From the NCBI GenBank assembly GCA_946803715.1, contig CAMPET010000229.1, forward strand, positions 67,088 to 109,029: a stretch of 41,942 nt of DNA, given 5' to 3'. The stretch is from Beroe ovata (lineage: Eukaryota; Ctenophora; Nuda; Beroida; Beroidae). The first letter of the stretch is position 1. Each line of letters begins with the position of its first letter. The notes under the pieces were generated by a model. The model made no database searches, was not told the origin of the DNA, and saw only the letters and a program-made list of their open reading frames with translations. Shown here piece by piece: positions 20,326 to 31,300 of this stretch. Made by a program: the position numbers and the translations under genes.

Positions 20326-20753
20326 TCAGATCTTCGGATCCACTTAATTAGTAAAATCCCAAAATAAGCTTCTCGTTCGAAAACATATTATCATGCCGTG
20401 CAGTACTGTAATAATATTCGATTTAATGTGCCACTAAATAAGTAAATTAATCTCCGAAATATTTGGATAGCATCCAATTTTGCAACCATGCAAGACGTGG
20501 ACACAGTAAATGAAGGAGTAAGGTGAAAATCATTGACTTGTTACACTCGTTATTTAGTTTCACCGAAAGTATCTCCTAGTTATTCCAAACTCATATATTT
20601 TTCATCATTAAAAGTCAGAAATTCAACTCTATTCTTATAATACGGACCAAGAATTCACTGGGTAAAGGTTGTTTATACAGGTATCTGCCGCAGCGAATCT
20701 GACATAACGCTAAATTGTGTCCATAGCATAGATGATCTGTGTGATAGTATAAC

Positions 20754-20817
20754 ACTCTCACTCATAACTATACAGTCTACACAATACTCTCACTCATAAC
20801 CATACAGTCTACACAAT
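20754..20817. repeat. 32-bp tandem duplication
   Basis: ACTCTCACTCATAACTATAC plus AGTCTACACAAT occurs twice in tandem with one substitution. Confidence 0.9.
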
Positions 20818-21231
20818 ACACAATGTAAGATTGCAGCTCATTGTTTACTTGCCGAAATTCTATCGTGTGTTAACTCTCTTGCGAGAATTGGCTACTTAAC
20901 TTTTTTCTTCGGTTCCGATATCTCCACATAAATTTGAATCAGATTCTTCTACTCAATTGAGTTCATTTTCTCGATTAGCTCGATTTGCAAAAATGCAAAC
21001 CCCAAGCCGAAAAAACGAATTTTTCTATAATGTCCCAATGTACCGCGATGAAAAAGCTTAACTGTAACGCGCGGACTAATCTTTGCAGAACAAAAAACTT
21101 TACAGCTCATGTACATTGCGCGCGCGTACACAAATTTTGACATATTGGCGCCAATAATCGCATTCTACCGACTGTATACCTGGTTTTTGTCAATTTGCCA
21201 TAAACATTCAACACAACCACTGTCTGTAGCC

Positions 21232-22540
21232 ATGGCAACACAACGGCGGAATCCACTCACTGGAGAGTGGATTATTGTGTCCCCGAACAGACTAAAGCGA
21301 CCGTGGGATGGAGAGAAATCATCAGGTGGCCAGGTATGACAATACTTTCCCAGTCCTTATCCCGTGTAATATGTTCACGGAGATTCGCGTCAATACTTGA
21401 CGTGTGGATGTCAGTTTGAATGATTTGTCCTAAGCATTCTCTCAGGGATTTAACAAGATTACAAGCTACCTCTCCCCTGGAGCTAAGCGGTCAAACGGTG
21501 ACGTGAACCCTGATTACACCTCAACCTTCACCTTTCCCAACGATTTCCCTGTCCTGAGAAGAGATACAGAAAGCACTGAGAGTGGTGTCAGCAGTGGTGT
21601 CAACATCGACACTGGTGTCAGCTGTGGTGTCAGCGAGTTGTTCCAGAGTGCGCCCGCGCGCGGCGAGTGTCACGTGATGTGTTTCTCCCCGCAATCCCAC
21701 CTCTCACTTCCCCTCATGGAGGTAGCAGATATCAGGAGAGTGGTGGAGGAGTGGGTGAAAATCACACGGGACCTCAGCCACAGTGTCACTGTCCAGGTAT
21801 AGAGCGGAGTAAAGAGAGGGAACTTTCGACATAGCAGAATTCCCGTCCTATTTCAGATATCGATAGCGGAATTTGTCATGCTGACAACAAACTATTGATT
21901 TATGAGGGAAGATGTCACTATTTCTGTTCAGGTGTTTGAGAACAAGGGAGCGATGGTGGGGTGCAGTAACTCTCACCCCCACTGCCAGATATTCGCGACG
22001 GATTTCCTGCCCCATCTCCTCTCCCTGGAGGACTCCCACCAGCGGGAGTTCTACTCCACCCACTCCTCCCCCCTCCTCCACCTCTACCTCACTGAGGAGC
22101 TTGCCGGCACCCAGACTCGTGTCGTAGAGGAGGGAGCGGCGTGGGTGGCTCTCGTCCCGTATTGGGCCACCTGGCCGTTCGAGATGATAGTGATACCAAA
22201 GCGGCGCATGGCCCGGCTCCGAGACATGACCGAGGAGGAGATGGATGATCTGGCCGTCACGATGAAGCGGTATCTGACCCGGTACGACAATCTGTTCCAG
22301 TGCTCGTTCCCCTATTCCATGGGCTGGCATGAGGCACCTAATAGTGGTGGGGATGATGTATCACACTGGCAGCTACACGCTCACTACTACCCCCCGCTAC
22401 TACGTAGTGCTACCGTCAAGAAGCATATCGCGGGATTTGAGCTGCTCGCACAGCTGCAACGGGATCTGACACCCGAGGAAGCGGCGAGTCGTCTTCGTGA
22501 TTGTGATCCCGACACTCACTTCACTGCAGGAGCTCAATAG
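21232..22540 (+). CDS. GALT: Galactose-1-phosphate uridylyltransferase
   Basis: This is the Leloir pathway enzyme: UDP-glucose + galactose-1-phosphate gives glucose-1-phosphate + UDP-galactose, in the cytosol. Three exons with phase-0 GT-AG introns (21232-21333, 21446-21796, 21932-22540) give 353 residues, close to the family length. The start ATG in gccATGgca context precedes [21 protein letters not shown], the conserved N-terminal uridylyltransferase block. [19 protein letters not shown] holds the active-site His-Pro-His; the second His (residue 168) is the nucleotidylated residue and Gln170 corresponds to human Gln188. [26 protein letters not shown] and [20 protein letters not shown] complete the fold. 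A Ser/Gly/Val-rich stretch at about residues 83-98 is longer than in the human enzyme. It lies on the same strand as, and apparently inside, an intron of the CH-domain gene. Confidence 0.97.
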
Positions 22541-23392
22541 TAGACGGGATAAATTCGGGATAATAGTAGGATAGGGTAGTAGTATAGGATACAATTACAA
22601 GTATTCAGACTAGGAATAATACAGTTTTTCATCAATTGGATTTTGAAAGATGTAAACATGTTGTGTTGATTACAATACTGATTATCTTGATCGAGAATGA
22701 TCAGTTTTCGAGAACAGCTTTGACTCTTTACTGACATTGTTATGGCAAAATAGATGGAAAAATGAGACTCTCAGAACAAAAATGCGCTGGACATTCTACT
22801 CCTAGCCTCCTGTATAGTAAACTGGTCTCTTTGTATTGTTTGGTTACGCCGTTCGATATGACTTGAAAATGCATGAATTCACGAAACAGGATTTTGCACT
22901 AATCCTCATGTTTCCCCACTATCCTCAAATTCATACATTCTGACAATTTAAAATTAGTAGCAAGTATTGTCTCAACTTTCCCGGTTCTCAATAATTTGAC
23001 AATGCTAGAAACTCAAGACTGCGACCATCATCAGGGTAATACACGAGGAGTGACTCATGTAGCCGGCCAGTTTGTTCGTGATGTGTGTCTGTGTGTCTGT
23101 GTGTGTTTGCTTATGTGTGGGTGTGGAATATGTAATTATCCAGTAACATGTTTCCCTTGCTTTGTTAACTTTTAATAAATGGAATCCGTTAGGTCTATTG
23201 CGTCCATTTTCGTCGTTTGTTTACTATATAGCTCGCTTTGTTAATTCTATAGACCGCTTGCTAAAAATTTCCAATAGTTCAATAAATACATTTATAATTA
23301 TTCCTCACCCCTCCGGGTAATCTACAATTACACGTTTCGTAACTTTTTAGACACATTACACTGTGCAGGATAATATAGGTCCTATACTTGGG
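22541..23392. other. Intergenic region between GALT and the transporter
   Basis: This is AT-rich with no open frame of note. An AATAAA at 23174-23179 could serve as a distant polyadenylation signal for GALT. A stop in frame with the transporter is at 23348-23350, and a possible splice acceptor (ctgtgcag) ends at 23368, so an upstream untranslated exon of the transporter is possible. Confidence 0.4.
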
Positions 23393-24853
23393 ATGACAAT
23401 CAGGAACCGTGATGAGGCTAGCTATGGATCACTCCTCACCCCTGACTCCCCCATGCTGACTCCCACTTCACCCAACACAGACAAGGTGGAGATGGAGGAG
23501 GAAGTGGAGCTGAATGAGGTTTACGAGAGGATAGGAGTGGGACCGGGCCAGTATTGGGCGTGGGCAGCTGTCGGACTCATGGGTTACTCTGACTACGCTG
23601 AACTGACTCTCATCTCCATCATCATGCCCTCTCTGAGATGTCAGTGGCACTTGTCGTCAGGGTTCGAGGCGGCAATTGCCGTGTGTATGTACAGTGCGTA
23701 CGCGGTCATGTCCATGGTTATGGGACGGGTAGCAGATGTGTACGGGAGGAAAAGAGTGGTGGCAGCGTCGCTCATCATACTGATCCTAGGTGTGGTGGTG
23801 TCAGTGACATCTCCCAATCGGATAGTCTTCCTCTGTGGACGCATTGTGGTGGGGGCGTGTGCGGGCGTGAACTGGACCACCAACATGTGCTACGCCACTG
23901 AGTTCGTGGAGAGTGGGCGCCGTACTGTCGGAGTGGCTATCGGTAACCTGGCGTCGCTCTGCGCCATGTTCGTTGTGGGCGCAGTGGCGCTAGCGCTGCT
24001 CAACACAGTGGGATGGCGATGGTTTGAGGTGATTGTCTCACTACCACTCATCCCAACTCTGGCTATAGTGCTGTGGTTGCCGGATTCGCCGCGATACCTG
24101 TGTGTCAGTGGACAGGAGGAGGCTGCAGCCCGTGCTGTACGGTTCCTGGCGAGACTGAACAAAGTTACTCTCCCCCACAACCTCAACATAAAGTGTTACC
24201 AGGACACCCAACTGGGTGTTTGTTGGAAGATACTCAGCAAGGAATACCTGAGGCCTACCCTCACTCTCTCCCTTATGTTCTGCTGTTGTGTGTTTGTGGG
24301 GTTTGGACTAATAGCCTACATTCCCCTCATGTTCAAAACGGACTACTGTGGACTCTCCAAATCCACCCCAGTTCACGAAACCTGTGCTCTCCTCTCACAA
24401 TCAGATCTGATTCACGTGACTGCCGGGACTTTTCTCCTCCTGATTGGCGTGGTGGGCGCCACTTTTGCCGCTAACTCCCTCGGCAGACTAAAGCCACTCA
24501 GAATCGTTAGTGGTCTCCAAGTCATTGGGGTGGGCTGCATCTTTGTGTGCATGGACTCCATCTCAAAAACTGTGGTTTCCTCGCTCTGCGCGACTGTCAA
24601 TGTGATTATCAGTTACATCCTATGGATAATAATCCCTGAAAGTTACCCCACCAATTTTAGATCCACTGCTGTGGGTTTCATCAACGGATGGGCACGGATA
24701 GGTGGGGTGTTGGGGTCGGGGACTGTGTATTTGTGGCTGTACACCGAACCGACTGTTATTCTGGGGCTGTTTGTAGGGTGTTCCATTGTGGGGTTCATTG
24801 CAACTCTCTGTTTCAACCAGGAAACAAGAGATGTCTCCATCAGGGATACGTGA
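23393..24853 (+). CDS. SV2/SVOP-like major facilitator superfamily transporter
   Basis: An intronless 486-residue membrane transporter. The cytosolic N terminus (about 55 residues, acidic and Ser/Pro-rich) leads into VYERIGVGPGQYWAW, a start typical of the SVOP/SV2 and organic cation branch. About 12 hydrophobic segments follow. The family's loop 2-3 signature appears as GRVADVYGRKR (about residues 110-120), with WLPDSPRYL after TM6 and SYILWIIIPESYPTNFRSTA near TM10-11 with its conserved PE-x-YPT-x-xRS element. I chose the ATG at 23393, the first after an in-frame stop at 23348; the frame remains open ten codons upstream and could be joined by splicing. The substrate cannot be predicted. It sits 850 bp after GALT on the same strand. 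Confidence 0.92.
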   Translation: MTIRNRDEASYGSLLTPDSPMLTPTSPNTDKVEMEEEVELNEVYERIGVGPGQYWAWAAVGLMGYSDYAELTLISIIMPSLRCQWHLSSGFEAAIAVCMYSAYAVMSMVMGRVADVYGRKRVVAASLIILILGVVVSVTSPNRIVFLCGRIVVGACAGVNWTTNMCYATEFVESGRRTVGVAIGNLASLCAMFVVGAVALALLNTVGWRWFEVIVSLPLIPTLAIVLWLPDSPRYLCVSGQEEAAARAVRFLARLNKVTLPHNLNIKCYQDTQLGVCWKILSKEYLRPTLTLSLMFCCCVFVGFGLIAYIPLMFKTDYCGLSKSTPVHETCALLSQSDLIHVTAGTFLLLIGVVGATFAANSLGRLKPLRIVSGLQVIGVGCIFVCMDSISKTVVSSLCATVNVIISYILWIIIPESYPTNFRSTAVGFINGWARIGGVLGSGTVYLWLYTEPTVILGLFVGCSIVGFIATLCFNQETRDVSIRDT

Positions 24854-25360
24854 TATATACCTGTGTATTATAGTGAGCATCCTAATGATAATTGGACCAT
24901 TATGTAGCCGTCAGCTCATGCAGTAGTTCACATAAGATACATTGCATGTTTTAGGTCTATGGATGTCCTTGGTACGGTTCACTTATTGTTATACCCGCAA
25001 TCGGAAAAACTTGTTTCAGTGTTACTATATCTACACAATTGTATCGAATGATGCTTTCATAGTGGTTTTTCAAATGAGTTATGCCCGGCGAACGTCATAA
25101 TCTGCATTGATCTGCGACTGTATATTATATCTGCAACTCCACCCGGCCCCGTGGAATACATTCTCAGTGTTTCTGGATCTGTCCAAAGATGAATATCGGA
25201 TCCTAGCTAAGCTGTGGAATGCTCTCGGCCTAATGATCATGGCACTGCTTCGAGGAAAAAACTGTCTTCCGAAGGGCTAGCCCCAGAAGAGCTTGCATTT
25301 AATACTGAGAGTTTGAGAGAAAGAGATGTTTCGGCAGCCTGGAGGAAGTTCGACCCTACA

Positions 25361-25478
25361 AAGCGGACATCCGCTTTTTCATCAAAAAATAAGCAGACAT
25401 TGATCAAAACCGGAGGTCCGCTTCTAAAAGCGGTCAGCGGGCATCATGATCAACCCAAAAAAGCGGACGTCTGCTTTT
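25361..25478. repeat. Cluster of GCGGAC palindromes
   Basis: AAAGCGGA-ca-TCCGCTTT lies at 25361-25378 and AAAAGCGGACGTCTGCTTTT at 25459-25478. Between them are ggaggtccgcttct and aaaagcggtc, so the same word recurs about four times in alternating orientation over 118 bp. Confidence 0.75.
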
Positions 25479-25779
25479 GAAGGGTGACAGAACAGAATAC
25501 CCAACTTTCACTGCCAATGTTTTGACTCCTCTCCACTTTATTTAGCTATATACCGATGGGTAATTTTACTGGTTAATTCAAATTGTACTAAAGGTACTCC
25601 TCATGTGCTGTAATAATAATGAGATCACCAGACGTGGACAGTCCCTCTCTCAGTAATTGATGACGTGTCAATTATAATCTACACAATAATGTGCAGGGCA
25701 CTATTATGTACTGTGTGTGAGCGTATGTGCCATTAGAATCATGTCATTCCTGTTCTTTATGTCTGATTCACTCGGCTGG

Positions 25780-25785
25780 AATAAA
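25780..25785 (+). terminator. Possible polyadenylation signal for the transporter
   Basis: AATAAA lies 927 bases after the transporter stop and is followed by a GT/T-rich stretch (ctcattgtttta). The distance is long but acceptable for an animal 3' UTR. No transcript evidence. Confidence 0.3.
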
Positions 25786-26677
25786 GTCATCTCATTGTTT
25801 TACCTCAAATGAATACCTGATTCATTGCTGATCCATTCTTTCATTGCTGATTAGTGATCCACCAAATCATATCTCAGCGACACTTGCCACGCATAAAACA
25901 GTAGGTACCAGAGAACAACCTTCAGGGTTGCAGTTCTCATTGTACGTATTGGAGAGGGTTTATCAGATGATTATCCAACTTGTGCACCCTGTGCAGAAAG
26001 TGATTTATTGTTCTGAACGTGTATTGTATGTATGTATCATGAAGTACGTATCGGTATAGTTTCATTTTGCACTCCGCCCCCCCCCCTTCACACAGTACTA
26101 GCCATGTTATAATTTAAGCTTGATGGCAAATACGTGACCATTGCTATACACTATCCCGATAATTATACATGAAATGATCATCACCGCTATAAATTTGTTA
26201 TTGTACGGGCATTGGGCAATGACCACAATAATTGAGTTTGGATTACAACACATACCCCATACCTTCATGAGTATATACCTACAGGAGAACACATAACTAT
26301 TATGCTTCGCATTTTGTCATGATTTGTTGGTGTACAGCTTGGTGGATATACGTGTTTTCATTGCTCATGATATCATCATCAGTATCATTAAAGTCAGTGG
26401 ATAATATTTGATCGGATGTTACTGGCGAATCATTGGTTCCATAGATTCATCTTTTGTCAAACACCTTATCCTAGAATAATATTTGTATGGGCCATCAAAT
26501 TCTCCACAAGGACACTGCTCTTGGTAGGTATGGGCTACAGAAGACTTCGGTAGAGTTCCTGGCAGATTTCCAAGTTCGACTCAATAATGCATAGGTAACT
26601 CAAGTTCAACTCAAGCCCAACTCAGTAATACATAACGCTTCAACATGATAAGATCCTTGTGAAAATATATTGTAGGA

Positions 26678-26737
26678 ATATCATGATGTCCCATATCATG
26701 ATGTCCCATATCATGATGTCCCATATCATGATGTCCC
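26678..26737. repeat. 15-bp tandem repeat, four copies
   Basis: ATATCATGATGTCCC is repeated exactly four times. Confidence 0.95.
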
Positions 26738-27489
26738 ATTGAGATGATGTACCATTATTCAAAGTTTCAGATGCTCACTCATATTGTAAATGATCGTCAT
26801 CATTCTGTTATAATTGTGTCTCAATGCAGAGAGGTATCATGTTGCATTGTGTACAATATAACCGCCCCCAGCATCTCTAGCTCCACATCAGTTGTACTAT
26901 GAGGTGTGTATTACAATACATCACACAGCGAGCTTATACATTGGACTGTATTCATTATGCTGCTTGGTTTTTTTTTTTCTCTTGAGGTTTATGTTGAAAA
27001 TTCCCCCGTTTCCTCCATAAGTACCACTGTCATCGCTGCACATAATTCTGCTCGTTGGTCTTAGCATTCTTTATTGCCATCGATGTCCCTTTTGTTATCA
27101 TTATTTAACCAATCTATTTAAGTTTGATCCTCTCATAGAGGCTGCTTCTATTCATTGAGTTAATCGTATCTGAGTACTAACAACCCATAGACCATAACAT
27201 AGCGCTCCTCTCTTCTCAGCAGTTATTTCTGCTGGGGATTATATCTTACCAATGATCCCAATGATGAAAATAACTCAGATTCTGATCTGAACTTGGTTGC
27301 TGAGTTACAGCAGAACTCCTTTCATAGACACATCTTTCTAATAATAGCATCGTACTAACTATTAGCATGATTTAGTCTGGTCATATTGATAATGAAATAG
27401 TGATAGTAGGATAAGCGGAAACAAGAACACAGACACAGACACTCATAGACAGTAGACACACTTACAGACAGACAGACAGCCATAGACCG

Positions 27490-27494
27490 ACACA

Positions 27495-27526
<32 letters not shown>

Positions 27527-27530
27527 AATC
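27490..27530. repeat. (CA)n microsatellite
   Basis: A CA-rich run with occasional AA interruptions. Confidence 0.9.
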
Positions 27531-27694
27531 ATTATTCTCATCTATACGTTGCCTATCCTCAACAGCAATGTTATGTTGTGTGGAAGTACCTCCTTGTATC
27601 TACTCAATACCCGGAATATGGTTTCTATGATATGTTCTTCAATTCTTCATGTCCAGTTGATCTAAAACCTTCTTGTTGAAACCAGCCTTTTAGG

Positions 27695-27723
27695 AAAAAC
27701 CACCTAGAATTAAGGTGGTTTTT
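27695..27723. repeat. Perfect 11-bp stem hairpin
   Basis: AAAAACCACCT, a seven-base loop (agaatta), then AGGTGGTTTTT. It has the shape of a bacterial intrinsic terminator but lies in a presumed animal intron, so it is more likely a small foldback repeat or an RNA structure. Confidence 0.7.
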
Positions 27724-27831
27724 GTTTATCATTTTGAGAATTGAAGAAGTTACTCTACATCTATCCCTGCCTCTCGGTCCATCATTGTCCATTGTTGAAT
27801 CACCTACAACTCATTACTCTACCCTTGTTTG

Positions 27832-27841
27832 TGTGTGTGGC

Positions 27842-27873
<32 letters not shown>

Positions 27874-27910
27874 NGTGTGTTTGTGTGTGTGTGGCTGTGT
27901 GGCTGTGTGC
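27832..27910. repeat. (GT)n microsatellite
   Basis: An interrupted GT repeat with TGTGTGGC variants and one ambiguous base at 27873. Confidence 0.95.
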
Positions 27911-28315
27911 TACTCAGAGCTAGTTTTACCAACATATTTCCATATCCATTATCCACCACTTATATTCATTTGCTTGTCTTAATTCTGTGAACATGTAATT
28001 TATATGCTTGAACCACACATTGTATACCTACTCACATTTAGCAGTATTTATTGCAGTCATTATATTTGTGGTTAGCTCTCTTGTTTGCTCCAATTATTGC
28101 TCGTACTCCCACTTAACTCATTATTGAACTTAAAGATTCCGGTTTGGGTGTCTATATTCTGTGTAGAATAGGAAATCAGTGTGAGGTGTTCATATATACT
28201 GCCTATTTGTACTCTGTTGTGTTTTGTTTTATTATAGATCAAGAGATTCGATTCTGTAACATACTTTTTCTTTGTTTTGTACACAATTCATATGAACCAA
28301 CTTTTCCCTTTTCAG

Positions 28316-31300
28316 GACATCTACAAACATGGCAACAGGAGCAGCTCATCCCTGAACAATGCCAGTCCGGACCAGCTCATTCCCAACCCACCGCACTATC
28401 CTGACAACCACTACATGAGTGCTAAACGGAAACTCACGCGTGAACCTAGCTCCGTCACCAATGATCAGGATCGCACCAGTGATCCTAACGAGATATCCCG
28501 GTATTTGAAAACATCCCTCCACCGTGGCAGTATGGCTGGCCCTCCCCCGGCAGGGTTCACAGATCTGTTATCGGACTGTGACCACAGATCATGCCCTTGG
28601 AACATCAACTCCATATCACGGCATGTGGATAGGATGGATGTGGGTGTCCCTCAGATCTCAGAGGAGCAGGGGGGACATCATGACGTCATACAACGTCAGA
28701 GAATACCCCTAGACCAGCCTGGGGAGAGTGGTGTGACGTATACAGATCGGAGCAGGGAGGAGTTCTATGCGGGGAGCAGCAAGATTATCTATCAGAATGA
28801 CAAGGGAGAAGTGAGGATCCGGAGTGATAAGCGGAGGAAACTGTACAATCACTTCAGGAAGGTACACCTGGTCAGGAGTGTGGAGGACTTGGGGGAGGAT
28901 AACATTGTGGATATGTTGGAGAGTGACATGTTTGTGGCGGATGATGAGGATTACGAGAGTGTCTCCTCAGATTCCGTAACTTTGTTCTCGGATTCCGGAT
29001 CGGAGCAGGTGTTTGATGGTCACGAAGAGCAGCTCCTCGAGGAGCAGTGTTGTAGTGTGGAGAACCTTGTGTCTGATATAGTTGATATCACCGGTGATCT
29101 TCCCTCGTATGATTCAGAGAGCTCCCCATCATCCCCCATTACTATCGCTCGGAAGTATGACTTTGAGTTGCAGAAAACCATTGTGGTGTCTGAAGTAGAT
29201 TGTGATGACCCTGAAGTGACACGTCTCCTGCAGCAGGGAGACAACATCCAACCGAGATCAGACAATTTGAGTGGCAGAACTTTCTCCTCTCACTGCTCCA
29301 TCTTACTGAAATCCCCATCAGGAGCCATGGCTAGAAGCTGCAAGGACACAGCCCACTACACGGCTGATATAACTTGTGTCCAGGGCGGAAATACAGTGGT
29401 TGGGGAAGTGAATTTAAACCAGACTAAGTGTTCTCCTGGAGTACAAGCTGAGGAAACAGCTGAGCCAAGGTCGACTATTTTGGGGGTAAATATCAGCCCT
29501 TTGGAGTATTCTTCAGGAGATTCCACTCCGAAAAAGTCAATACACATTTCATATTCCAAGACACCAACAAAACTCTCACTTTCCGGAGGAAAGTTGCGCC
29601 CGCCTTCTAGAACTGAAGCAAGACCCCATCTTCCCCTTGACAGTAACTTAATTGAGCTCGATAGTAGTTTTGGACCGTTACCCTCTCCTAAAACTGCACA
29701 GGTTCCACAGAAATTGTACATTCCACCCCCGAGCATCAGCCCACTAGACAGTGGGATTTCATCACCTTTCAAACACACAGGCCATCCATCCCTGACCCCT
29801 GATCAGTCTAATTTGCTCGACCATTCTTCGATTTCGTCCTTGGAAGAATGTGGATCCATAAATAGAGATGTCAGGTCATCTTCTGAGGGCATCGAAAAGG
29901 ACATGGTACACCTCACCAACACACAACATAAACGGATACCAAGGAGTAAGAGCACTGAGAGTCTCGGTGAAATTCAATTTGGGGACGATGATTGGGACAG
30001 CGTGTCCGATTCCTTGGCAGAAACCTCAAAGTCATTGGACGGGGCTGACCCCAGACCTCGTAAATCCAAGAGGAAAAGAAGTTGTGAGAAAGTTTCTGCT
30101 CCTCCTCAGAAGACTCCTTCATTGCTCCACAAACTTTCTGTATCAAGAATGAACTTACCACAAGCTCTTCTTGAAGAATCATTTGAAAATGATTCGCTAA
30201 AGCCATTGACCCATGCCAGATGTCTAGCACCTCTGAAATGCACCATGGTGGATGGAAGTTCAACGTCTATTGAAGAAGAAGAGCCTGCCGCAGATGCTGT
30301 GGGGGGCAACAAACGACTCAGAGAGCTAAGACGGACTTCCAAGATACTCACTGAGAGTGATTACTCAGTTGGTGAAGTATGCCAGCTAAGTCCCCCTGAT
30401 TCAGATATTGAGAAGGATCAAGCTGGTGACATGATATTCGGTGAGTACACCTCACCCTATTGTCTGTACATGCCGGTTTACCAAGCAATTCTGGAAATAT
30501 TCAGTGATGAAAAGGATACATTGGCTAATCATGGCAGCCCTACTCTTACTGACGAGGTGCCTCTAGTAGAGCAATCCATTGGATTACTGATTCCTGAGTT
30601 CATTGATGAGTTACCAAATGAACTGGTTGGCCGGAAAACATTATCTCAAGAAGCTATGTCGGAGGTGGAAAGTTCAATAAATGAATTTGTAACAGCTTTG
30701 GCAGATGATAAAGTGCATCCTGTTCAGCAGACCATTCATGATCTAGCCTCTCTGGAGAAAGTTGCAGAGGGACCTGAGGATGAAGCTGGTTCTGACTGCT
30801 CTTCCCTATCACAGGCGGCGTCATCTCATCCTGTGATCACCCAGTATGATGATGCTGAGGAGGAACCATCAACCTCTGAACAAACTGTGACATCGAAGAA
30901 GACAAAGAAGAAAAAGAAACGAAAGAAGAAAAAGAAACGAGCTCCTCCCATCTCTAACCCTGATTCCATGCATACAGATTCTGTGACAGCGCCTGCAGAA
31001 CCAGGACTCGATCTTAAATCAAAACCTTCGACTCCTGCTGACTTACCTTCATCACTGAATGCTGAAGCAAAACCATGCATGAGTGAACCATCTTCACCAT
31101 ACCCTGCCTGTGACCTCCGTCTGAAATCTCATGTCAAGGGTGACAATTTACACCCTGTTGTTGAAGGTGATGAAAATGCTGCCTTATCTGATTCAGCCTG
31201 CTCTCAAGATTCAGCTACAAACCAAAAAATGATAACTTCAGATCTACCTGCTTTCAATCGTTTACCTGTTCCTATCAAGACGATATGGGAAATTCCCGAA

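Larger units (their letters stand above)
19213..21231. other. Intron/intergenic sequence upstream of GALT
   Basis: No exon is supported. It contains a (CA)n microsatellite (20213-20325) and a 32-bp tandem duplication (20754-20817). The GALT promoter must lie in the last few hundred bases; no TATA or other element can be singled out. Confidence 0.4.
24854..28315. other. Presumed intron of the CH-domain gene, no exon supported
   Basis: This holds palindromic GCGGAC repeats (25361-25478), a 15-bp tandem array (26678-26737), CA/GT microsatellites (about 27490-27530 and 27832-27910) and a perfect hairpin (27695-27723). A short frame near 25170-25280 reads LDLSKDEYRILAKLWNALGL and then stops; it may be a decayed gene or transposon piece. 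The last bases (cttttcccttttcag) form a strong acceptor for the giant exon. Confidence 0.45.

Noticed and set aside
27695-27723. Bacterial intrinsic terminator
   Set aside because: The surrounding DNA is clearly eukaryotic with introns; the hairpin shape alone is not evidence.
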